DNA of 64,000 nt from an uncultured bacterium (GTDB lineage Bacteria; Actinomycetota; Coriobacteriia; Coriobacteriales; Coriobacteriaceae): positions 45,381 through 109,380 of the forward strand of contig CAJMMN010000006.1 of assembly GCA_905214525.1 (NCBI GenBank), given 5' to 3'. The notes below the pieces were generated by a model. The model worked only from the letters and a program-made list of their open reading frames with translations. It had not been told where the DNA came from and did not search any database. The translations under genes were made by a program, and so were the position numbers. This document shows positions 8,473 through 17,900 of this stretch, one piece after another. Each line of letters begins with the position of its first letter. Within the stretch, counting starts at the first letter, position 1.

Positions 8473-8510
8473 AAGAAAACGGGTGCGAGTCTGTGCGACC
8501 CGCACCCGTT
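8473..8510 (-). terminator. Terminator of trxA (minus strand)
   Basis: AACGGGTGCG pairs with CGCACCCGTT around a 13-base loop; read on the minus strand it is followed by TTTTCTT. The 8511-8631 stretch between it and trxA holds no gene. Confidence 0.7.
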
Positions 8511-8631
8511 CACTGGGGGCTGTTTGTGACTACCATACTATCCGTGGTTGCACTCGGTGCATTCAGAAGTCCGGCGAGCGGCGTAAAAGCGCTCATGGAC
8601 GGCAGGCAGACGGCAACATGTAACAAGCGTA

Positions 8632-8952
8632 TTACAGATGTTTCTCCAGCAGCGCCTGCAGCCTCGCCTTGGGCAGAGCGCCAACCGAGCGGTCAATCTC
8701 TTCGCCGTTCTTAAACACAATCAGCGTGGGGATGCTCATGACGCCATACTTCATGGCCAGGTCCTGGTTGTCGTCGACGTTGCATTTGGCAACGGCAAGC
8801 TTGCCCGCCAGCTCATCGGCAACCTCGTCAACGATGGGCGAGAGGGATCGACAGGGCCCGCACCACGGTGCCCAAAAATCGACCAGCACGGGCAGGCTGT
8901 CGTTAACGACGGAATCGAAATTCTCGGGGGTAATCTGCTTAATGTCAGCCAT
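8632..8952 (-). CDS. trxA: Thioredoxin
   Basis: 106 residues from ATG 8952; GGAGGT sits 5 to 8 bases upstream. The active site is WCGPC in FWAPWCGPCRSL, and the cis-proline loop is SIPTLIVFKNGEEIDRSVGA. Length and motifs are those of classical cytoplasmic thioredoxin, which reduces protein disulfides with electrons from thioredoxin reductase. The reductase gene is not in the window. It is a single-gene unit, divergent from the next gene. Confidence 0.96.
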   Translation of the reverse strand: MADIKQITPENFDSVVNDSLPVLVDFWAPWCGPCRSLSPIVDEVADELAGKLAVAKCNVDDNQDLAMKYGVMSIPTLIVFKNGEEIDRSVGALPKARLQALLEKHL

Positions 8953-9088
8953 GGTGACCTCCATAATGCGACGCGGCTTGGCCGCGTAAAACTCAGTACG
9001 ACCGTGCTTATACCCAGCCGCCCGCAAAGCAACCACTCGCGGGCAGCTCTTTTATATAATGGTGGGCACGCAAACGATTGGAGAGCGC

Positions 9089-9664
9089 ATGTCCACGTCA
9101 CAAAGCCAGAAAAAAGAAGCCATCGCCCAGGCGGCCGAGCAGGAGCTCACATCGCTTGCGGTCCGTGGCGTGCGTATCGCGGGCAACGCGTGCTCGCCGA
9201 TCGTGCTGGTCAAAGGCGATTTGGACGAGGCCGAGCGTTCGGGTGGCGAGCTTGCCGCCGGCCCGGATGGCGCGGCGTTGCGCAAGGCGCTTGGGGCCAT
9301 CGGCTACGCGCCCGAGGATTTTTGCGTGCTGGCAAGCGTCGCCGGCGCAGGCGACGGAGCGGTCGCGGTGGGCGAGACTCTGCCGTGCGAGCTGTTCCGT
9401 GAGGCGCTTGAGGCTTTGGACCCCGAGGCGGTGCTACTGCTCGACAACAACGCGGCTGACGCCATGCGCGAGACCTACGCCGATATGCTCGTGGCGATCG
9501 ATGACTTCGACACCGCCATGCTCAAGCCCGGCTTGGTCGCCCATGTGCAGGGTCGCCGCGTGCTCGCGCTCGACGGTTTTGAGGCGGCACTCACCGACAA
9601 GGCCGCTAAGCAGCGCATGTGGGCCTACATCAAGCAGCTGACTCCGGCGGCCGCTCCGCTGTAG
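9089..9664 (+). CDS. Conserved-looking protein of unknown function
   Basis: 191 residues from ATG 9089, with GGAGAG 3 to 8 bases upstream. Predicted soluble alpha/beta protein: a helical start, then IAGNACSPIVLVKGD, FCVLASVAGAG and VLLLDNNAADAM blocks that alternate strand and helix. It has no signal peptide or membrane segment. I recognise no domain; a distant likeness to uracil-DNA glycosylase-type folds is only an impression. It is divergent from trxA and convergent with the histidine kinase gene. Confidence 0.8.
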   Translation: MSTSQSQKKEAIAQAAEQELTSLAVRGVRIAGNACSPIVLVKGDLDEAERSGGELAAGPDGAALRKALGAIGYAPEDFCVLASVAGAGDGAVAVGETLPCELFREALEALDPEAVLLLDNNAADAMRETYADMLVAIDDFDTAMLKPGLVAHVQGRRVLALDGFEAALTDKAAKQRMWAYIKQLTPAAAPL

Positions 9665-9738
9665 CGAGCCCGCGTCGACAAACGACCCCGAGCGGGCGAG
9701 CCGTACCCGCGGAACGCAAATCCGTCGCGCCCGCGCCC

Positions 9739-11019
9739 TTACATCACAGCGCGCAGCTCAAACCGATCGCCGTTAATGCGGAACTGGCAGTTGCCGTTCA
9801 TGCGTTCGACGGCAAGCTTAATGCTCTTGGTGCCAAAGCCGTGACCGGCGTGCTGAGCCACGGGCATGCCGTCGACCATGTGCGGCGCCCGTCCAAATGT
9901 GTTGGAAACCGAAAGCAGCAGCTGCCCGTCCTCAAACCGCAGATCAAGATCGACAAAGCGCTTGCCCTCGGGGGCGGTGCTCGCCGCGGCAATGGCGTTT
10001 TCCAGGGCATTCGAAAGCACGCTGAACAGGTCGACATCGGCCACATGCACGCTCTGGGGCACGGCGGCGCGCAAGTCGGCGGAAATGCCGCGCTTGCTGA
10101 TGTCCGAGCCAAACGACGAAAGCGCGATGTTGACGGTCTCGTTGGCGCTGTAGCGGCGCACGGCGGTGCGGTCGTTGGCCTCGCATAGCGTATCGATGCG
10201 ATCGAGTGCCTCGTCGGTGCGGCCTTCTTCGATCAAGACGGCCAGACCGCGCAAGAAGTGCCGCATGTCGTGGCGCAGAATCGACAGCTCGCGTCCGGAC
10301 TGGCGCCATGCATCGAGTTCCTTCATGGCCGAGCTATCGCGTGTCTCGAGCATCCAGCGTTCGCGCTCGGCAGCCTCTTTTTCTTCGTATTCACGCAGGT
10401 AAACGGCAAGAAACATAAGATAGAAGGCGCAGAGCGCAAAGGCCAAAAACTCAACCGTTACCACCGAGCCCGAGTGGAACAGCGTGGTGTAGACGTTGGT
10501 GGCATAGTCAAAGACGTAATAGACGAGCGGCAGGATGAGCAGAATCTCGAGCTCGGTAGGGCTTTTGACCGCCAGACGGGGTCCAATGTCACGGGCCCAA
10601 TGCAGCAGGATCGCAAAGACGGCGACCGTGGTGATAATGCGCGCCACGTAGTACGCGATTTGCGAGTCAGTGGCGGCGAGCGCGGCGATGCCCATCCAGT
10701 TGCTGAATTGGCAGCTCAGGTAGGCACTGGTGATTCCCAACATAACGAGCAGCGGGCTCAGACGATAGCGCGCACACAGGTAGACGATAAGCGGCAGGTG
10801 CACGACAAGCGGATAAGCCTGACGGGCAAAAAGCTCTCCGCCTACGACATTGGCGATCGAAAAGGCAGCGCCGGTTGCGGCTCCGACCCCCACCAACTCG
10901 AGTGCATGGCGTCGATTAATTTCGATACCGCACAGCGCCGCCGAGGCAAAGACGCCAAAGAGTAGCGTTGTGGCGTGGTGGATTGCCCAAAGGACCATTT
11001 CGACCGAGGAGATCATCAA
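9739..11019 (-). CDS. AgrC/LytS-like sensor histidine kinase (GHKL ATPase)
   Basis: 426 residues. The N-terminal half contains about six hydrophobic segments, consistent with a multi-spanning sensor. The dimerisation segment has SILRHDMRHFLRGL, where the His of RHD is the likely phosphoacceptor. The C-terminal GHKL ATPase has N-box NALENAIAA and glycines in GHGFGTKSIKLAVERMNG. This is the architecture of peptide-pheromone receptors such as AgrC and of related sensors. It overlaps the upstream response-regulator gene by 4 bases, so the two form an operon. No agrB/agrD-like pheromone genes are visible nearby; the signal is unknown. Confidence 0.9.
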   Translation of the reverse strand: MMISSVEMVLWAIHHATTLLFGVFASAALCGIEINRRHALELVGVGAATGAAFSIANVVGGELFARQAYPLVVHLPLIVYLCARYRLSPLLVMLGITSAYLSCQFSNWMGIAALAATDSQIAYYVARIITTVAVFAILLHWARDIGPRLAVKSPTELEILLILPLVYYVFDYATNVYTTLFHSGSVVTVEFLAFALCAFYLMFLAVYLREYEEKEAAERERWMLETRDSSAMKELDAWRQSGRELSILRHDMRHFLRGLAVLIEEGRTDEALDRIDTLCEANDRTAVRRYSANETVNIALSSFGSDISKRGISADLRAAVPQSVHVADVDLFSVLSNALENAIAAASTAPEGKRFVDLDLRFEDGQLLLSVSNTFGRAPHMVDGMPVAQHAGHGFGTKSIKLAVERMNGNCQFRINGDRFELRAVM

Positions 11020-11738
11020 CGCCTCCCGCCCTCAAAGCGCACCGCAAAGTAGGCGTCTTGGAATCCCTGCTTGCAGCTGCGCGAAAGCGGGATGCACGCG
11101 CCCGAGCGCATGACGATGTCCGTGCGATCGAAGTGATCGATATTGCGCAGGTTGACCTGGTAGCTGCGGTGGCATTTAAAGAAGACCGCGTTTTGCGCCA
11201 AACGGTCCTCGACGCTGCGGAACGACTCGAGTGCCTCGATATCGCGCCCATCGCGCAGATGGAAGACCACGTGCTTGTTGCGCGCCTCGGCATATTCGAT
11301 GTCGGACAGGCGCAGGGCGTGGTAGCCAAAGGACGTTTTGATCACGAGCTCGTCGGTTGCCGCCGGGCGCATGCTCGAAAGCTCGTCGAGTAACTGCGCC
11401 AGGCGTTCGTAAGTCACGGGCTTGAGCAGATAGTCGAAGGCGCGGACCTCGTAGGACTCCAGAGCGAACTCGGGCGACGAGGTAAGGAACACCAGACGCA
11501 CGGCGGTATCGGCCTGGCGCAATTCGCGCGCGGTGTCCATGCCGTTGACGAGCGGCATGATCATGTCGAGCAGGATGATGTCGGCGCGCGACGCGGCATG
11601 GCGCGCCAGCAGGTCCTCGCCGCGCGTAACGAGCGCAACATCGACCGCCGTGCCCGTCTCGGTCGACCAACGGTCGACCATCCGGTGCAGTCTATCTAGA
11701 AAAGCGACGTCATCGTCGCAGGCAATAATCTTGAGCAT
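11016..11738 (-). CDS. LytTR-family response regulator (AgrA-like)
   Basis: 240 residues. The receiver domain shows acidic residues DDD near residue 8, phosphoacceptor Asp in ADIILLDMIMPLVNG, then FLTSS and the Lys in YLLKPV. The LytTR DNA-binding domain follows from about residue 130 (YHALRLSDIEYAEARNKHVVFH to LSRSCKQGFQDAYF). It is the partner of the overlapping kinase gene. LytTR regulators often control surface or secreted proteins; the giant surface protein starts divergently about 240 bases away and is a plausible target, which is inference from position only. Confidence 0.92.
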   Translation of the reverse strand: MLKIIACDDDVAFLDRLHRMVDRWSTETGTAVDVALVTRGEDLLARHAASRADIILLDMIMPLVNGMDTARELRQADTAVRLVFLTSSPEFALESYEVRAFDYLLKPVTYERLAQLLDELSSMRPAATDELVIKTSFGYHALRLSDIEYAEARNKHVVFHLRDGRDIEALESFRSVEDRLAQNAVFFKCHRSYQVNLRNIDHFDRTDIVMRSGACIPLSRSCKQGFQDAYFAVRFEGGRR

Positions 11739-11979
11739 TCGGCCCCCTTAGTAATTCGATTTTGCCACATTGGGCGCGTACCGCTCGCGGGGGTGCGCAC
11801 CGTTTGCGCCCCACGGCGTGCAACTCGCGCCAAGCGGCAGGGCGTTAGAAAGTGCAGCAGCAAAATAATCCGTGGATAAACATGTCAATACATGCTGGTG
11901 GCTGGCCGGGGAACACGCCAGCCGCCAGCGCCAAACGATGCCAGACATCGCGAAGCATAGGGATAAAGGGAGCTGCACG
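11739..11979. promoter_or_regulatory. Divergent intergenic region between LytTR regulator and giant surface gene
   Basis: 240 bases with no convincing gene. It must hold the promoters of both flanking units. I could not pick out an unambiguous LytTR direct repeat or a strong -35/-10 pair. Confidence 0.4.
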
Positions 11980-14900
11980 ATGAGGGAGAAGAAGATGGGG
12001 ATGCGCACTGTGTTGACGCGCCTGCTGGGTATCGCCACCGTGGCCTGCGCGCTCGTGGCAACGCCGACGGTTGCTGAGGCGGCGACTACGGCGGATATTC
12101 CAAGCGACGCGATTCTGGCCCAGAGAAGTCCTAATGGCCTCCTATATCCCTACTCGGTGAAGCTCGAGGCGGGAAAAGACTACGTCATCGGCGGTGAAAT
12201 TACCCTTGGTCACTATGAGGTCGAGGGCGGCACCAAGGACGATCCGACGCGTGTTTACTTTTCCAACAAACCTAAATACGGTGGCCAGATAGTCGACAAG
12301 AGAGACTCTACTAGCGGCGAGCTCTTCGTCCTCAAGGGCGGCTACATCGAATTTATCGGCACTGGCGGTTCCTTTCAAACTCAGTTTGACTGCAATGGTC
12401 ATAGTTTCTTGTCTGACGATGCAAATCCGGATAAAACGTATGGCGCAGATTCTGTTATCGACAAGAGGCGTGCCGGCGGGAGCTTAAACTTCAAGATGAG
12501 CGGCATCGACCTGCGAACCATTAAAGGAAAAAGTTCCAAACGCGCTATCGCGCTATATGGCACGATGGACGGGGGCGAATCGGCCGTATTCGAGGACGTC
12601 TCTGTAATTGGTTGGGATTGCAGAACGGGAACGGCGAGTTATGGTCATGACCATGACTACGGGAACAGTACTTACCTATATACCGCCTCTCCTGCTCCGG
12701 TTACCATCCGCGGTTCGCAGAACAGCGGGAAGAGTCTAGACGTAACCTTTAACAACTGTACCTTCGAGCGCAACCGTGACCACTGCGCTGGCGCATTGAG
12801 CGTTGTGGGCCGTGGGTTCCGTCCCAAGGTCGTGCTTAATAGCTGCACGTTTAACAACAACAGGCAGGAATCGATTTGGTGCAAGAGCCTTGGGGTCGAG
12901 GATACAAACGAGCATACTCATGCGGGCAATATTGTCGTCAACAATTCGGATGTCACGCTCAACAACTGTCTCGTTCAGTCAGCGGACTCGCGGGTTCCGG
13001 CGGCGAACTATACGCAAGATATGGTTATGACGAGCGCAATTGCGGTGGCTAAAAATTCGACATGCACACTCAACAATACGCAGGTGAGCGACACTTATGC
13101 AGAGGGCACGTACTACCATTCCGATGCGAACACGCGTCGAAACACTGTGTATGCCCGCGGAACGGTGACACTTGCTGGCAATACGACCATTACAGCTAAC
13201 AGCGAGAAGGGCGCCCGAGGCCTTGCGCTCGACACGCCGGGGATTATTTACTACGGCAAACTGAATATTGCCGAATCCTTTGCAGGCAAGGTCCAGCTGT
13301 CGCTCAAGGACGATCAGCTGGGCGCCTATAAGGGTACTCAGTGGAAACTTGGCACTTGCGATATCGATGAGGCTGACCTGCGCGCTCGCGTTACTACGGA
13401 CGATCCAAGTGTCGGCATCGGAAAGACGAACGACGGGTATGTATATGCCTCGCGCCTGCCGCATGAACATGTGTGGTCGGTGGAAAAGGCTGCCAACAGT
13501 TCATATCAGCTGAAGGTCGCCTGCGCCGGCAAGATGCGCCCGAGCGATTGCAACTACAAAAATGGTTATGCCGTCGAGCTGGGCATCGATGGAGCGACGC
13601 AGAATAAGGGAAAGCTGGGCGTTACATACAGCGGCGGTGAAGTCATTCCAACACTGACGATGTCGAATAAGGATGGCTATGCTCGAGACGATATCGTCTC
13701 GACGGGAGGCGTACACATCTCCGGGTCTCAGTATTACAAGCTTTCGAAGTGGGGCGACAGTGCGGGCGAGGCGCTGGAAGAAGTTCCTACCAATGCTGGC
13801 ATCTACCGTATCGAGTCCAAAGTTAAGGTCGATGGCCAGGAAGACTACCTGACGCTCACTCGTGAGTTCGAGATTAGGCCGTTGGAGCTGAGCAAGGTCA
13901 GTGGGCTCACGTTTGAATTCAATGACGACGGAACAGACGCCACGATCGATGGTGAGAAAGTCCGTGCGTACCCGTGGACGGGCAAGACGATCGCGCCCAG
14001 TTTCTCTGTCAAGGTTTACAACTACGATTCTCAAAGCTGGTCGAACTTCGTCAAGGGCGGCGACTACAAGATTGATAATGATCCGTCATATAGCACGGTG
14101 AGCGCGATCGATCCTCCCGGTTCCAATTCCTATTACCCGTACTACCAGCTCTATATCAAGGGCATGGGCAACTACACGGGCTCGGCATTCGCACGCTGGA
14201 CCATCACGGGAACGCAGTTCGAGGACGTGACGGCCGAGGGATTCGAAGGTCCCTATGACGGGCAGGCGCATGGCGTCAACATCTCGGTATCGAACGCCCC
14301 TGCCGACATGAAGATTGAGTACAGCGTGGATGAGAGCGACGAATGGACGGCGGAGGCTCCGAGCTACACGGACGTTCAGCGCACTCGCAAGGGCGAGGTT
14401 CGCTCCGTGACGGTCGATTATCGCATCATCGCGACGGATTATGTGACAAAGAGTGGATGCGTCGAGATCAGGATTACGCCTGCCAGCCAGCCTGTTCCGT
14501 GGCGTTATATCGCTAGCGAAGGCACAGGTGTCAAGGTCAAGGACGAAAGTGCGCATTTACTCGAGGATGGGTCGCTTTCCAATCTGAATAAGACCTATGA
14601 GTGGAGAAAATACGGGGACACATACTGGGAGTCCATCGGTGCCGGTAAAACTTCGGTCGATGGACTGCCTGCCGGGAAGTATGAGGTGCGCTTCAAAGCG
14701 GACAACAACCACTACGCTTCGGGGGCCAACGTCTTCGAAATTGCGGAGGGGCCTTGCGCGTCCGCTGACGGTACTTGGCATAAAACCAAGGGTTCGAAAG
14801 GCGCTCACTGGCAGGTGTGTCGATGCGGCAAGAAGCTCAACGAAGACACGCATGTCTTCTCTTGGGAGGAAGTTAAGGCTCCCACCACCGAGGAGCCCGG

Positions 14901-17900
14901 TCTAAAGCGGTATCAATGCTCCACGTGCGGCTATGTCCTGCGCGAGGAGGAGATTCCTCCGGCGTGCATCGGCGGTTATGTCGGCGTGTATGACGGCAAC
15001 GAGCATGCCGTGAGCGTGGACCTTAAGGATGGCGCGACGGCTCAGTTCAGCATCGACGGTGGCGTCACGTGGAAAACGGATGTTCCCACAATCAAAAACG
15101 TCGGCAAGACCACTGTCGACTATAAGGTGACCACCCCTGGTGCTTCCGACATCAAGGGGCGGGTGACGCTCGAGGTGACGCCGCTTGCGATCACGGTGGC
15201 GCCTGCTGCCGCATCTAAAACGTATGGCGACCCGGATCCCGACTTTACCTATAAAGTGACGGCTGGTTCCCTTATGGAGGGCGATACGCTTTCCGGTATC
15301 ACGTACAAGCGTGATGAGGGCGAGAATGTCCTGACCGGTTATAAGACGTACAAGGTGACGGCTTCTCAGGAAAAGGGCGCCAACGCTAATTACGACATTA
15401 CGTTTGAGGCGGGCGAGTTTACCATCACACGTCGCACTATCGATGTGAAGTGGAATGGTGGTCAATACGTTTACAACGGCCAAGAGCAGGGCCCCACGGC
15501 AGAGATAACCAATCTGGTTAACGGCGACGACGTGTCTCTCAAGGTCACTGATGCCGCAAAGGTAGATGCCGGCACGTATACGGCGAGGGTGACTGGGCTC
15601 GTCGGTGAGGATAAGGTTCTCTCTAATTACCGCAAGCCCTCGGGTATTGAATGCACGTACGCTATCGCCAAGGCCAAACGGGACAGTGCTCCCAATGTAA
15701 AGGCGACAGTGGAGACCGTGAGTGGTAAACACGACGGTAAGATTGAGGGCGTTGATACATCGATGATGCTGGGGAAGCCTAGCAAGCAGATGATGTTCAT
15801 CAAGGCAAGTGATCTGGTTGATGGCGACAAGCTTGAGAATCTGGCGCCTGGTTCATATCGCCTGTGCTACGGGGCGACGACGAATTATGAGGCCTCCGAG
15901 ATCGTTACCGTTACGATCGCCGCTGGGCCTAAGCTCAAGGTGACGCTGCCGGCCGAGCAGGCAGGCTACACGCTCACGGCCGACGCGACCGAGCTCGATT
16001 GGCACGGTTCTGCGACGCTTAAGCTTACGGTTGCGGATGGCTATTACGCGACCAAGGGTCTTTCCGTTAAGGCGAACGGCGAGACCATCAAGCCCAGCGA
16101 TCAGGGCGTTTACCAACTGTCTAAGGTTGAGAAAGACACCGCGATCACCGTTGAGGGTATCGCCAAGCACGAGCCCGATGGCACCGGCTGGAAGAGCGAC
16201 GGTTCTTCTCACTGGCATGTTTGCACGTGCGGTGAGCGGATTGACGTTGCCGAGCATTTCTTCGAGTGGGTAATCGACGAGAAGCCTACGGTCGAGAAGC
16301 CTGGATCCAAACATTTGCACTGCACTGTCTGTGACTACAACTCCTCCGATAAGGTTGTAATCCCGGCAGCCTCTGTTGCCGGCTATTCCGGCGAGTATGA
16401 CGGCAAGGTCCACGCTGCCGATGTCTCGGCCCTGCCCGAGGGCACGGCGGTCACGTACAGCATCGACGGTGGCGTCACTTGGTCTGCCACGGCCCCCGAG
16501 ATCAAGGACGTCGGCACCCTGCCGTTCAAGTACAGCGCGATCGTCGACGGAGCCGCTATCGAGGGCGAGGCGAAGCTTGTGGTGACGCCGCGCAAGGTCA
16601 CTGTGACGGCGTCCGATGCCTCCAAGACGTACGGTAACGATGACCCTGAGTTTACGTGGGCGGTCACATCCGGCAAGCTCGTCGAGGGCGAGAGCCTCCA
16701 GGACATCACCGTCTCCCGCGAGGCCGGCGAATCTGTGCGAAGGGGCGGTTACGTCGTGACGGCGTCGCAGTCCGAGGGCGCCAACTCCAACTACGAGATC
16801 ACGTTTAAAGACGGCAAGTTCACCATCGACAGGCGCGAGCTCACCGTGGAGTGGGACGCTACCACCGAGTTCACCTACGACGGCGAAAAGCACTGCCCCG
16901 GGGCGGAACTCGGCAACGTCATGGGCGATGACGACGTCTCTGCGTATGTCGACGGTGCTGCGGTCAAGGCCGGCTCCTACACGGCGGAGATCACCGAGCT
17001 GACGGGCGCCGACAAGGTCAACTACAAACTGCCGGCAACGGGCCTGACGTGCAAGTTCTCCATCAAGAAGGCTCCCAAGGGCGCACCGGTGGTCCAGGGT
17101 GTGGCCGAGACCGTCAGCGTCAAGGCTGACGGCAGGATCACGGGTGTCGACGCCACCATGGAGTGGCGCGCCAAGGACTCGGGCGAGTATCGGGCTGTGC
17201 CCGAAGGCGCGACCGAACTCAGCGGTCTTGCCGCGGGCACGTACGAAGTGCGCTACCGCGCTGATGACGACCACGAAGCCTCCGCCGCGACTAAGGTTAC
17301 GGTTGCCACGGGCCGCAAGCTTGCTGTGGCGCTACCCGCCGAACAGGTTGGCTACAAGCTCACGGCTGACGCGACCGAGCTCGACTGGCATGGTTCCGCC
17401 ACCCTCACTATCAGCATCGAGGACGGCTACTTTGCCGATCCCTCCGCCTACGTCGTTAAGGTCAACGATTCAGTCGTGACGCTCAACGAACGCGGCGAGT
17501 TCACCGTCCAGGACGTCGAGGGCGTCGTGAGGGTGACGGTCGAGGGCGTGCGCAAGCACGAGGCTGTGAGCGATACGTGGATCTCCGACGACAATACACA
17601 CTGGCACGAGTGCACTTGCGGCGGCAAGATTGACGAGGCCGCACACACCTTTACGTGGGTTGTCGACACGCCTCCCACGGCGACCGAGAAGGGCTTCGGT
17701 CACCGTCAGTGCGTCGTCTGCGGGTACGCCCTTGCCTCCGAGGAGATTCCGGCTGCTGCCATTTCCGGCTACTCCGGCGAATACGACGGCGCGTATCACA
17801 CGGTCAACGCTTCGGCGCTGCCCGAGGGCGCGACGGCCGAGTACAGCACCGACGACGGCAAGACCTGGTCTACCACCGCCCCCGAGATCAAGGACGCCGG